A stretch of DNA of 64,000 nucleotides from Thalassobaculum sp. OXR-137 (GCF_034377285.1 NZ_CP139715.1:2588001-2652000); one strand, 5' to 3'. Shown: positions 38,153 to 47,520, counted from the stretch's first letter. Notes: generated by a model from the letters alone, not told the origin. Translations and numbers: made by a program.

Positions 38153-39270
38153 GGCAGCATCTCCGATACATAGTCGCCTACGTCGTCTTCGTTTCCGTGC
38201 GGGATCCGAATGTTCATCGCCGCCGGCTCGGCCTTGAGCGGGCGTTCCATCAGCCGGCCGATGGCCTCCGAGATCTCGACGCCGTCGGCGACGATGGAGC
38301 GCACAGCCTCGCAGATCGGCATCTCGACGCCGAGCTTGCGGGCGAGATCGGTGACGGAGACGGCGTTGACCACGCCCTCCACCACCGAACGGCGGTTGCT
38401 CAGCAGGTCCTCCTGGCGTTTGCGCTGGCCGAGCGCCTTGCCGAAGGACATGTTGCGCGACTGCTCGCTCGAGCAGGTCAGCGCCAGGTCGCCCATCCCG
38501 GACAGGCCGGTGACCGTCTCGCGGCGGCCGCCGAGGGCCTGGGCCAGGGTCTTCATCTCGTCCAGGCCGCGGGTGATCAGGGCGGCCCAGGTGTTGGTGC
38601 CGAAGCCGGAGCCGCTGGCGATGCCGCAGGCGATGGCGATCACGTTCTTCACCGCGCCGCCGACCTCGACCCCGATCAGGTCGTCGGAGATGTAGGGCCG
38701 GAAGGACGGGGTGGCGAGCGCCAGGGACAGGCGGGTGGCGAGCGACCCGTGCGGGTTGTCCGCCGCATCGGCCGAGGCGATGGTCACGGCCGTCGGATGG
38801 CCGCCGGCGACCTCCGCGGCGAAGCTCGGTCCGGAGAGCACGGCGATCGGCCGTCCGGGCATGGCCTCGGCGACGACGGTGGTCATGAGCTTGCCGCTCT
38901 CCCGCTCCACGCCCTTGCTGGCGAGGACCACGGGCACGCCCGGCGCCGCGACCGCATGCACCCGCTCGCCGATATCGCGGATGGCCTGCGACGGCACCAC
39001 GAGCAGGATCGCGTCCACCCCGGCCACGGCCTGCGCCATGTCGGAGGTCGCGGTCACGCCGTCGGGAATCTCGTATCCCGACAACAACTGTTCGTTGGTT
39101 CGCTCGCGGTTGATCGCGGAGGACAGGGCCGGGTCGCGGGCCCAGAGGGTGACCTCTCCGCCGGCGCGGGCGGCGGTGATGGCAAGGGCGGTACCCCAGG
39201 CGCCGGCACCGATAACGGCGAATTTTTTTATCGCCGGAGCGTCACTTATGTCGGGGGAGAGCGTTGTCAT
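38149..39270 (-). CDS. gpsA: Glycerol-3-phosphate dehydrogenase [NAD(P)+] GpsA
   Basis: A 373-residue enzyme that reduces dihydroxyacetone phosphate to sn-glycerol-3-phosphate. It has the nucleotide-binding motif AVIGAGAWGTALA (GxGxxG, 21-26), LSGPSFAAEVAGG, the catalytic-lysine region GGAVKNVIAIACG, and GLSGMGDLALTCSS. As the first gene of a three-gene set with the HAD phosphatase and GT20 synthase, it probably serves as a dedicated acceptor supply for glucosylglycerol rather than only phospholipid synthesis. Whether another gpsA exists cannot be judged from this window. Confidence 0.93.
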   Translation of the reverse strand: MTTLSPDISDAPAIKKFAVIGAGAWGTALAITAARAGGEVTLWARDPALSSAINRERTNEQLLSGYEIPDGVTATSDMAQAVAGVDAILLVVPSQAIRDIGERVHAVAAPGVPVVLASKGVERESGKLMTTVVAEAMPGRPIAVLSGPSFAAEVAGGHPTAVTIASADAADNPHGSLATRLSLALATPSFRPYISDDLIGVEVGGAVKNVIAIACGIASGSGFGTNTWAALITRGLDEMKTLAQALGGRRETVTGLSGMGDLALTCSSEQSRNMSFGKALGQRKRQEDLLSNRRSVVEGVVNAVSVTDLARKLGVEMPICEAVRSIVADGVEISEAIGRLMERPLKAEPAAMNIRIPHGNEDDVGDYVSEMLP

Positions 39271-39312
39271 ATCGACTATGGGGGGAACTCCAAAGATTGA
39301 ATGGGGCCTCTT

Positions 39313-39341
39313 TAAAATGCATTGCAGCGCCGAATGATCAA
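39313..39341 (-). promoter_or_regulatory. Candidate promoter of gpsA-HAD-GT20 set
   Basis: On the minus strand TTGATC (39336-39341), 17 bases, then ATTTTA (39313-39318). Transcription would start near 39306, giving a leader of about 36 nt before the gpsA ATG. The -35 hexamer is the same as that proposed for the divergent hydrolase gene. Confidence 0.4.
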
Positions 39342-39394
39342 GGGTTGACCCCGCCGATTGGGCCCATAGTTGTTGCGGTGCAGCACGGCTCGGG

Positions 39395-39423
39395 TTGATC
39401 CCGGACCGCCGTCCCGGTTAGCA
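39395..39423 (+). promoter_or_regulatory. Candidate promoter of the glucosylglycerol hydrolase gene
   Basis: TTGATC (39395-39400), 17 bases, then TTAGCA (39418-39423), in the 205-base divergent gap. The -10 is poor. A clear ribosome site AGGAAGG lies 7-13 bases before the ATG at 39476. Confidence 0.3.
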
Positions 39424-39475
39424 CTATGCGGGTCCAGCGGGGCATCCTTACCACTTTGAATAGGAAGGAAACGCG

Positions 39476-41854
39476 ATGACGACCGCGGTCACTCAGAACG
39501 AAGAACGGACAAAGGAACTGGTGGATTGGTGCCGAAATGCGCTCGACACCTCGGCCACCCATTTCGACGCCGGTCTTCAGATTGCCCGCGGTCTGGGAGC
39601 GCATAAACGCGACGGTCTCTGCGAAGTCGGGTTCTGGGCGCCGGAACTGCTCGACCGCCGTGTGCCGGACGGCGACATCTTTCTGGAAGTGCTGGAGCCG
39701 GAAGAGCCGGTCGACCTGACGGTCTCGCGCCAGACGCTGCGCATGAGCCGCCAGCTCGTGCCGATCGGCCGCTGCGAGGCGTTCTGTTTCGCCGCCGTCG
39801 AGGGCATGCGCGCCGGGACCCGCGACGAGATCGGCTCGTTCTATGCGCTCGCCTGGCGCGACGACGAGGGCTGGCACCGCATTCTGGACCCCCTGGCCGC
39901 CTCCCTGCCGTTCGGCGCCTTCGCGCCGGCCGAATACTACGACGTGGCGGCGATGCAGGCGGAGCGCCGGGACAAGGAGTATTTCGCCAACCTCCCCGAG
40001 GGGGATCCGGTCAAGCTGGGCCCGCCGGTGAACATCCTGCAGATCCACGTGGCCACGGCGACCGCCGGCGGCACGTTGGCCAGCCTTACCCGGCGCTACG
40101 AGCATCTGGCCGAGCGGGTGCGCATGAAGCTGCCGGTCGAGCCGGCCGACCGCATTTTCCTGGGGTATGACGGCGTCCAACTGCTCCCCGTGGAGCCGAC
40201 GACGGTGTTCGAGACCGGACCGGACTTCTGGGAAGAACTGTCCGACGACGATGCCGACGACGAGAGCGTGACCGTCGAGCTGCACCGCCCCAATACCACG
40301 AACTGGGGCTACGACGTGGTGATCGCCGGCATGGGCGCCGTCAACCCGGCGATCCTGGAGACCGGCCGCCCGGATGAGCTGGTCGACCTTGCCGCCGTGC
40401 TCCACACCTTTCCGAGCGGGCCGAAGAAGCTGGTGTTCGACGTGGTCTTCGGCCACAGCGACAATCAGGGCCTGCGGGCGTTGAACCACCACTACTTCGC
40501 CGGCCCGAACATGTACGGGCAGAACATAAACTACCGGAACGGCATCGTCCGGGCCGTGCTGCTGGAGATGCAGCGCCGCAAGGCCGATTTCGGCGCCGAC
40601 GGCATCCGCGTCGACGGCGCTCAGGACTTCACCTTCTGGGACAGCAACACCGAGCGGGTGGAGCACGACGACGAGTACCTGCAGTCCATGTCCGACGTGG
40701 TGCAGGAGGTGGCGGGGCGCCGCTACCGGCCGTGGTTCGTGTTCGAGGACGGCCGGCCCTGGCCGCAGGAGGACTGGGAGCTGTCGTCCACCTACCGCGC
40801 GGTGATCGACGCCCAGCGCGACGACGACGTGTTCCAGTGGGGTCCGCTCACCTTCGCCCACAACACGCCGTTCCTCTATACGTTCTGGCTGTCCAAGTGG
40901 TGGCGGATCCGCGAGATCATGGAACATGGGGCGCACTGGATCTCGGGCTGCGCCAACCACGACACCCTGCGCCGGGGCACCCAGATCAATCCCAAGCTCA
41001 ACGTGAACACCCGCCTGGGCGACACGCGGATGGAGATCCTGGACAAGGCCTACGACAACCCGGCCGTTTCGCTGATCACCTACGGCGTGTTTCCCGGCGT
41101 GCCGATGGACTTCCTGAATGCCTCGGCGCGGGCGAGCTGGGGCTTCATCCGCAACCAGGACGACCAGTACGGCGTGAAGGTGGTGGCCGAGGAGGCGATC
41201 TCGCTGAAATGGCAGGTCGACAACTATTCCTACTCGGTGCCGATGGCGTTCCGCCGGCTCAAGGCCATGGGCTTCGAGGACCGGGACAGCCTGGTTCGGT
41301 TCATGGAGTTCCTGCCGGCCCTGGTCGAGGTCACCGGCTACGACCTGGACGTGATCGCCAAGCTGCTGAACGAGGTCGATCCGCCGCTGGCCGGACCGGC
41401 GCCGTTCACCGTGCCGATCCTGAAGCAGATCGCCCGAGCCTGGATGGACGACATGCACGACTACTGCAACGTGTCGGGCTACGAGGCGGCGCTGAGCGAG
41501 AGCCAGACCGCATTCAACCTGGGGCTCCGCGCGTTCCGCCACGCCCGGCCGTGGCTGCGGGACAACCTGCGACCGGAGGACGTCTACGAGTATCGCGAGC
41601 CGGTCGACGGCCGGGTCCTGTTCGGCACCCTGCGCCACGGTCCGGACGGCGAGCAGGTCTACGCCATCGCCCATCTGGAAGGCGGGGCGATGGAGAACTT
41701 CGATCCGCTGACCTTGCCGATCAAGGGGCTGGAAGGGGACGGCTGGAACGTCGCCCTGCGCACGCCGCCGATCGGCGGCGACTATATCGGCGGACCGATC
41801 ACCCTGTCGGACAGCATGGGTGTGCTCTACACCCGCAGCGCCGACCGACGCTGA
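39476..41854 (+). CDS. gghA: GH13-like glucosylglycerol hydrolase (GghA type)
   Basis: A 792-residue protein with a central (beta/alpha)8 barrel of alpha-amylase type. GH13 marks are the nucleophile motif ADGIRVDGAQDF (Asp380), a candidate acid/base Glu424 in WFVFEDGRPW, and ANHD (493-496), matching the usual NHD of the transition-state aspartate. An N-terminal beta-rich region (about 50-170) and a C-terminal beta domain (about 700-792) flank it. Length and layout fit the glucosylglycerol hydrolase family known from cyanobacterial slr1670. Divergence from the presumed synthesis genes supports a role in breaking down the osmolyte. The GghA identification is from memory of the family, not from an alignment. 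Confidence 0.72.
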   Translation: MTTAVTQNEERTKELVDWCRNALDTSATHFDAGLQIARGLGAHKRDGLCEVGFWAPELLDRRVPDGDIFLEVLEPEEPVDLTVSRQTLRMSRQLVPIGRCEAFCFAAVEGMRAGTRDEIGSFYALAWRDDEGWHRILDPLAASLPFGAFAPAEYYDVAAMQAERRDKEYFANLPEGDPVKLGPPVNILQIHVATATAGGTLASLTRRYEHLAERVRMKLPVEPADRIFLGYDGVQLLPVEPTTVFETGPDFWEELSDDDADDESVTVELHRPNTTNWGYDVVIAGMGAVNPAILETGRPDELVDLAAVLHTFPSGPKKLVFDVVFGHSDNQGLRALNHHYFAGPNMYGQNINYRNGIVRAVLLEMQRRKADFGADGIRVDGAQDFTFWDSNTERVEHDDEYLQSMSDVVQEVAGRRYRPWFVFEDGRPWPQEDWELSSTYRAVIDAQRDDDVFQWGPLTFAHNTPFLYTFWLSKWWRIREIMEHGAHWISGCANHDTLRRGTQINPKLNVNTRLGDTRMEILDKAYDNPAVSLITYGVFPGVPMDFLNASARASWGFIRNQDDQYGVKVVAEEAISLKWQVDNYSYSVPMAFRRLKAMGFEDRDSLVRFMEFLPALVEVTGYDLDVIAKLLNEVDPPLAGPAPFTVPILKQIARAWMDDMHDYCNVSGYEAALSESQTAFNLGLRAFRHARPWLRDNLRPEDVYEYREPVDGRVLFGTLRHGPDGEQVYAIAHLEGGAMENFDPLTLPIKGLEGDGWNVALRTPPIGGDYIGGPITLSDSMGVLYTRSADRR

Positions 41855-41878
41855 CGCGCAGTTGCAGGTCCGCGGCGG

Positions 41879-43645
41879 CTATTCCGCCGCGGTCTGCTGG
41901 GCGGGTTCGACGGCCGCGCCCGGAACCGGTGCGGCCACCCGGTCATCGAGGGAGAAGCGCTTCAGCAGCCCGAACGGCCGGGCAAGCGACAGAATGCCGG
42001 CCATGGCGAAGGCGATATAGACCAGCATCAGCGCGCTCGCCGCGCCGAGCAGGGACTTGGCCGTGTAGCGCACCTCGTGGACAGGTCTCGGCAATGCCGG
42101 ATATCCGGGGCGCCGTGACGGGGCGTCGTATTGGCGGATGGCGCCGTAATCGAGCGGGTGAACCCCTTCGATGACGGCGGAGCCGTAGCCCGCGGCGAAG
42201 GTGCTGCACAGGTTCTTCATGGACAGCCCGTAGTAGAGGCCCCGTCCGACCACCGTCCACATGTGCCTTAACGTGTAGTATTGCCGCCAGCTCTCCTGGA
42301 ACAGCGCCTGCCATTCCGTGCGCGTCATCAGCGGGTGATCGGTGATGACGTGAATGGTGTCGAAGGCGTTGAGATCCTCGTCGATCGGCACGCCCCCGCG
42401 CAGCATGAGCTGATGGTCCTTCGATCCCGGCAGGGGAGAGAGGGCGAAGAAGGTGACGATGTCGACGGGGATCTCGTCCTGCAGAAAACGGATGTCCTCG
42501 CGGACCCGCTCCGGCGTGTCGTTGGGAAAGCCGATGATCACGCCAGCGTAGATCATGATCCCGGCGCGCTTCCACGTCAGCACCATGTCGCGCATCAGAT
42601 GGAGCTTGTTCTGGCCCTTGGCCGCGGCCTTCAGGTTGTCCTCGCGCACGGACTCCATACCGAGGAAGATCCGCTTCACCCCCGCCTCGCGGCAGGCCTC
42701 CACGAAGCCCGGGATTCGGCTCGCCAGAGTGTCGACCTGCACGAGCACGTCCCACTCCCAGTCCAGCTCCCGCGAGAGGCGGATGAGGATCTCGGTGACC
42801 TCCCGCCAGATCGGGCTGCGGGCGAAATTGTCGTCGCTGATCAGGATGGAATGGCCGCCGACGGCGGCGACGCCCCGCAGATACGTCTCGATCGCTTCCG
42901 GCGACCGGCAGCGCATCGCATGGCCATGGACGTTGATGATCGTGCAGAAGCTGCAGATGAAGGGGCAGCCGCGGCCGACTTCCATGCCGTGGAAATTGTC
43001 CAGGGTTCTGGCCGCCACATCCGGCGCGGCGATCAGGGCCGGCGCTTTGCTGAGATCCGCTACCTGGGTGAGATTGTTGTAGAGCGGCTTGACGGCGCCG
43101 TCCCGGATGTCGCGCAGCAGGGCGTCCACCCCCGCTTCCAGCTCACCGGCGAAGAGGCTGATGCCCAGTTCCTTGACACCCGGAAAGGCGCCCTCCCATT
43201 CCGGCACCATGGCCAGCACGCCACTGACATGGAAGCCGCCGATGATCACCGGATATCCGGCTTCTCGGAACGGCCGGGCGATATCAACGGCCCGGGGGAA
43301 CTGATTGGTCTGCACGCCCACCATCATCACGGCGCAGCGGTCGAAACCGTCGAGCCAGCGCATCAGCTCGTCGGGCCGCAGCCGGTTGCTCATCTCGTCG
43401 ATGCGCCGGGTTTCGATCCGAATGTCCGGGCCGAGAGCCCATCGATCCGCCGCCTCGGCGAACAGGCCGTCGACGACGATCAGGACGTTCGAAATCATGA
43501 ACGAGCGCCACCACTGGATGACGAACCCGTCGTCGTCATAGTGGGAGGGCTTGATGAGCAGGAGGCCGACGGAGCGGACGCCCGATCCGAGCTCTTGATC
43601 GTGCACGTCCAGGATCCGGCTGGCGGGTTCGATGAGACTCGCCAT
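41879..43645 (-). CDS. B12-binding-type radical SAM protein with C-terminal membrane helix
   Basis: A 588-residue protein with a Rossmann-like cobalamin-binding region (about 45-190) lacking the classic DxHxxG histidine. A radical SAM core (about 215-430) has the cluster motif GRGCPFICSFC (Cys227, Cys231, Cys234), and the DDNFA, FLGMESV and GVIIGFPNDTPE motifs follow. After about residue 450 comes a tail with one hydrophobic helix (LMLVYIAFAMAGILSLA, about 540-556), suggesting membrane attachment. The layout resembles hopanoid or lipid-modifying radical SAM enzymes, but the substrate is unknown. It is convergent with gghA (24 bases apart) and has its own upstream gap with a strong GGGAGG site. 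Confidence 0.75.
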   Translation of the reverse strand: MASLIEPASRILDVHDQELGSGVRSVGLLLIKPSHYDDDGFVIQWWRSFMISNVLIVVDGLFAEAADRWALGPDIRIETRRIDEMSNRLRPDELMRWLDGFDRCAVMMVGVQTNQFPRAVDIARPFREAGYPVIIGGFHVSGVLAMVPEWEGAFPGVKELGISLFAGELEAGVDALLRDIRDGAVKPLYNNLTQVADLSKAPALIAAPDVAARTLDNFHGMEVGRGCPFICSFCTIINVHGHAMRCRSPEAIETYLRGVAAVGGHSILISDDNFARSPIWREVTEILIRLSRELDWEWDVLVQVDTLASRIPGFVEACREAGVKRIFLGMESVREDNLKAAAKGQNKLHLMRDMVLTWKRAGIMIYAGVIIGFPNDTPERVREDIRFLQDEIPVDIVTFFALSPLPGSKDHQLMLRGGVPIDEDLNAFDTIHVITDHPLMTRTEWQALFQESWRQYYTLRHMWTVVGRGLYYGLSMKNLCSTFAAGYGSAVIEGVHPLDYGAIRQYDAPSRRPGYPALPRPVHEVRYTAKSLLGAASALMLVYIAFAMAGILSLARPFGLLKRFSLDDRVAAPVPGAAVEPAQQTAAE

Positions 43646-43774
43646 GCGATCCTCCCGTTCGAGCGCGACCGGAACCGCCCCGACCGCAGAATGATAGGTT
43701 GGATAGGAGTCTATCGGAAGCCACGCATAGGGGGAACCGACCAGCGTGCCCGGAAAGTCCCGATCGTCGTGCGG

Positions 43775-46700
43775 TCAGGACTCTCCTTTGTCCTGCTCCG
43801 TCGACTCCCAGGGCTTGGGCACCCGCGGCGGGATGGCATAGGTCGGCGTTTCCTGATCCAGGCTCAGGTTAGGGTTGAAATAGGGGTCGGCGTCCAGCGC
43901 ATCGCCCCACTTGTCGCGCATCCACATCATCTCGCCACGGAAGCGGTCGCGCTTCTCGTCGGTGTCCTCATGGCCGCGCGACACCGACTCGTGGTGATAC
44001 AGCTCGGCATAGGGCGTCAGCACGATGCGATGGCCGGCGGCGCGGATCTTCAGGCAGAAATCCACGTCGTTGAACGCCACTTTGAGTTCCTTCTCATTCA
44101 TGCCGCCGATCTGCTCGTAGATCTTCTTAGTGGTCAGCAGGCAGGCGGCGGTGGTGGCGCTGACGTTGTGAATCAGCTGGGCGCGGTTGAAGTATCCGGG
44201 CGCCTCGCGCGGCAGGTGCTTGTCGAAATGCCCGGCCACGCCGCCGATGCCGGTAGTCACGCCGACATGCTGCACGGTGTCGTTCGGGTAGTAGAGCTTT
44301 GCCCCGACGGCGCCGACGCCCGGCCGCTGGAGCTGCCGCACCATCTCTTCCAGCCAGCCGTCATCGATCGGCTCGATGTCGTTGTTCAACAGGAGCAGCA
44401 GCGGACCCTTGGCCAGCTCGGCGGCCCGGTTGTTCAGACGGGAGAAGTTGAACGGCTCGTCGTCTCGCAGGACCGCGATCCGCTCGTCCTTCTGGATCTC
44501 GGCGAAGTATTCCAGCGTCTCCGCCTTCTGCGAGCCGTTGTCGACGACGATCAGGTCCCAGTTCGGATAACCGGTCTTCTCCAGCAGCCCGGTGACCACC
44601 ATGCGCATCATGTCGACCCGGTCGCGGGTGGGCACGAGGATGGTGACATGCGGCTTGCGGGCGGGCAGGGCCGGGACGACCCGGTGGCTCAGTCCGTCGC
44701 GGCCGGCGACCACCTCGGCCTTCACGCCGCTGCGCTCCAGGTGCTCGGCGATCGCCTTGCGCGCCCGCTCGTAGGGGTAGGTCTTCTCGCCGGTGCCCAG
44801 CGCCACGCTGCCGGCGACCATACGCCAATGGTACAGCACGGCGGGGATGTGGCGGACCCGCTCGACGCTGGTCTGCTCCAGCACGCGCAGGGCCATGTCG
44901 TAGTCCTGGCTGCCCTCGAAGCCCTCGCGGAACCGGCCGGCCTTCTCGACCAGCGACCGGCGGTAGACGCCCAGGTGGTTGATCATGTTCTGCGACAGGA
45001 ACAGCTCCGGCGACCAGTCCGGCTTGAAGTAGGGGTCGGAGATCCGCCCCTCCTCGTCGATCTTGTCCTCGTCGGAATACAGGATGTCGGCGTCCGGATC
45101 GGCCTCCAGGCTGGCCGCCATCCAGTACAGGGCATCCTCCGTCAGCTCGTCGTCATGGTCGAGCAGGGCCATCCACTCGCCGGTCGCCACCTCCAGCGCC
45201 GAGTTGCTGGCAGCTGAGATGTGCCCGTTGGTCTCGCGGAAGACGACCTTGATGCGCGGATCCTCGGCGGCGTAGCGCTCCAGCATCTTCCGGGTTTCCG
45301 GGCTTTTCGAGCCGTCATCGGCGATGCACAGTTCCCACGCGTCGTAGAGCTGGGCCTTCACGCTCTCCACCGCCTTTTCCAGCAGGGCGGGCGGCGTCTC
45401 GTAGGTCGGCATGACGATGGAGAAGACAGGTTTCGTCTCCATGCGCGCAACATGGGCGCGGATGGCGGCCCGGTCGCTATCCGTCAGCGCATAGAACAGG
45501 TCGCGCCAGTCGTCGTAGGTCTCGATCGGCTTCGGCAGCTTCTTGATCAGGTATTCCTTCAGCCCCTGCACACCGCCTCGGCGCAGGTTGCCGACGATGG
45601 GGCGCACGCCTTCCTGGGCATAGGCATTGGTCGCCAGGACCCGAAGCAGTTCCGCCCGGGTGATCTCCCGTGCCCGGATCGGCCCCATCTCGAACCGGCC
45701 CTTCCAGCTGATCGGGTCGAGCCGAAGACCCTTTACGTCGTCGGGCAGGCGCACGAAGCAGGTGACGGTCTCGCCGCTGGTGACCGGCAGCCGCTTGCGG
45801 TCGATCTCCGCCGTTCCGGCGCCGGTATCGGCGAACAGCGACGGCGCCGCCATCCGATCGGCCTTGATGGCATAGGTCAGCTCGACCCAACCGGTCGGCA
45901 TCCGAACCCGATCGGACTGCAGGACCATGACGCAGAAGGTGTCGGTGGCTTCCCAGACGTCGCCGTCGATATGCTTCGCCCGGAACAGCTCGCCCGGTCT
46001 CAGCGTGTGGGTCACCCGGCGGGCACGGCGGGCGAGGTTGCCCGCCTTGCGCAGCGGCGCGGTGACGCGCCACGACGTGGAAGCCTCCAGCGCGCCGATA
46101 TGGTTCTGCAGATCGGCGCGGGCCATGGCCAGGTTGTGGATATGGCCGTCCCGGGTCTTCACCTCGCTCTGCAGGTCCGAGACGTCGTCGCGGAGGTCGT
46201 CGATGGTGCCGCGCAGGGACTCGATGGTCTCTTCCAGGGCGCCGATCGTGCGGTCGCGGTCGTCGATGACCCGCTCGCGCTCGGCGACCCGCAGGTCCCG
46301 CTCCGCCACCCGGCCGTCGCGTTCGCGCACGCTGTCGTCCAGGAGGCGGATCCGGTTGTCGCGCTGGTCGATCTCTTCGCGCAGGCGCAGTTCGATTCCG
46401 GCCCAGTCGGCGAAGGTGTCGTCGAAATAGTAGGATGCCCGGTCGATCTCGACCTGAACCTCCCTAACCAGTGCAAGCGCCGTATCGCGGTCGCCGGTAT
46501 CGGCCATCCGGACGGCGTCGTAGATGCGGCCGACCCAGGCCGCCAGGGCCGGCTCGGTCTTCAGGATGTCGTCGTCCAGGGCGTGGTGGCGCAGACCGAC
46601 ATCGAGGAATCCGTCGATCTCGGACGCGGCATCCCCTATGCGGTTCGCAAATCCGAGATGCAGGTCGCCGTCGACCCGCTCCATCTCCCCCCGCCAACCG

Positions 46701-47323
46701 GCCATGAGCCGATCGAAGCTGGCCCAGGATTGCGGGATACCCTCGCTGCAGGTCAGCGCCTCGATCTGATGGCGCAGCCACAGCATCAGGGCCCGGCCCC
46801 GGGGCATGGCGTCGCGGCGCTCCAGGGAGCGGGCGATCTCCAGCGGATGGCGGAGCATGTGCAGGACCGTCACCTGGACGCCCCGGTCCGCCAGCATCTG
46901 GCGCCACAGCGGCAGCAGGCGGCACATGCGGGGGTCCTTCACCCCCCACAGGGCGGCGTCGGAGAACTCGGCGTCGAGGATGGCCTCCAGATCCTTGCGC
47001 GCCGCGCGCGTTACCGGATGATCCAGCCAGCCCTCCGGCATGGCGCGCGGATCGTCCCAGCGCATGCCCAGATCGGCCAGCAGCCGGTCGTGACGGGTGA
47101 CGACGCCCTGATGCTCCCAGAATCCACGGTCGTTGTTGCCCTCGGCCGCTTCCATCAGGTCGGTGCCGAGCTCGACGCCCAGCAGGTTGACCACGCGGGT
47201 CAGGGCGGAGGTGCCGCTGCGGTGCATGCCCAGGACGAGCAGGGCGGTCTGCGGTCGCGCGTCCGGTGCGGAGGTTGCCCCGCTGTCCTTGTCATCGAGG
47301 GGGGCGTCTGTCGTCGTGGGCAT
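43775..47323 (-). CDS. Sulfotransferase-like / coiled-coil / tandem GT2 glycosyltransferase fusion
   Basis: An 1182-residue multi-domain protein. Residues 27-270 form a sulfotransferase-like domain with the PAPS phosphate loop GMHRSGTSA (32-40) and the VLHMLRHPLEIARSL strand. Residues 305-415 are a coiled coil with repeated RDxRxxERD units. The STSWRVTAPLR linker (415-425) is often seen in surface-polysaccharide glycosyltransferases, and 440-550 is beta-rich. Two GT2 domains follow: 632-850 (SIVMPTYETP, LDHDDE) and 893-1110 (TILVPTRDR, LLNNDIEP, NDVDFCLKIRAAGHR). It probably builds or sulfates a surface glycan. Neighbouring secretion and sugar genes support this; no single homologue is claimed. 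Confidence 0.8.
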   Translation of the reverse strand: MPTTTDAPLDDKDSGATSAPDARPQTALLVLGMHRSGTSALTRVVNLLGVELGTDLMEAAEGNNDRGFWEHQGVVTRHDRLLADLGMRWDDPRAMPEGWLDHPVTRAARKDLEAILDAEFSDAALWGVKDPRMCRLLPLWRQMLADRGVQVTVLHMLRHPLEIARSLERRDAMPRGRALMLWLRHQIEALTCSEGIPQSWASFDRLMAGWRGEMERVDGDLHLGFANRIGDAASEIDGFLDVGLRHHALDDDILKTEPALAAWVGRIYDAVRMADTGDRDTALALVREVQVEIDRASYYFDDTFADWAGIELRLREEIDQRDNRIRLLDDSVRERDGRVAERDLRVAERERVIDDRDRTIGALEETIESLRGTIDDLRDDVSDLQSEVKTRDGHIHNLAMARADLQNHIGALEASTSWRVTAPLRKAGNLARRARRVTHTLRPGELFRAKHIDGDVWEATDTFCVMVLQSDRVRMPTGWVELTYAIKADRMAAPSLFADTGAGTAEIDRKRLPVTSGETVTCFVRLPDDVKGLRLDPISWKGRFEMGPIRAREITRAELLRVLATNAYAQEGVRPIVGNLRRGGVQGLKEYLIKKLPKPIETYDDWRDLFYALTDSDRAAIRAHVARMETKPVFSIVMPTYETPPALLEKAVESVKAQLYDAWELCIADDGSKSPETRKMLERYAAEDPRIKVVFRETNGHISAASNSALEVATGEWMALLDHDDELTEDALYWMAASLEADPDADILYSDEDKIDEEGRISDPYFKPDWSPELFLSQNMINHLGVYRRSLVEKAGRFREGFEGSQDYDMALRVLEQTSVERVRHIPAVLYHWRMVAGSVALGTGEKTYPYERARKAIAEHLERSGVKAEVVAGRDGLSHRVVPALPARKPHVTILVPTRDRVDMMRMVVTGLLEKTGYPNWDLIVVDNGSQKAETLEYFAEIQKDERIAVLRDDEPFNFSRLNNRAAELAKGPLLLLLNNDIEPIDDGWLEEMVRQLQRPGVGAVGAKLYYPNDTVQHVGVTTGIGGVAGHFDKHLPREAPGYFNRAQLIHNVSATTAACLLTTKKIYEQIGGMNEKELKVAFNDVDFCLKIRAAGHRIVLTPYAELYHHESVSRGHEDTDEKRDRFRGEMMWMRDKWGDALDADPYFNPNLSLDQETPTYAIPPRVPKPWESTEQDKGES

Positions 47324-47520
47324 CGGCTATCCGGACACTAGGCTTCCCGTCTCCGTCGGGAGACTGAGGATTTGCAACAATTCCCGTTTCGTAACACACT
47401 CCGGGACGCCCGTGGGGATGACAATTCCCTTTTAATGAATGCGCCGGTTTGGCTATAAGCCGGAATAGTCAAATCGGTTCGTATGCCGATGCGGGCACCA
47501 TAGCGATAGCGGACGACACG

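Noticed and set aside
45221-47341. A 706-codon plus-strand frame opposite the glycosyltransferase fusion
   Set aside because: Low-complexity Ala/Gly/Arg/His-rich translation without domains; the minus-strand protein has clear catalytic motifs throughout.
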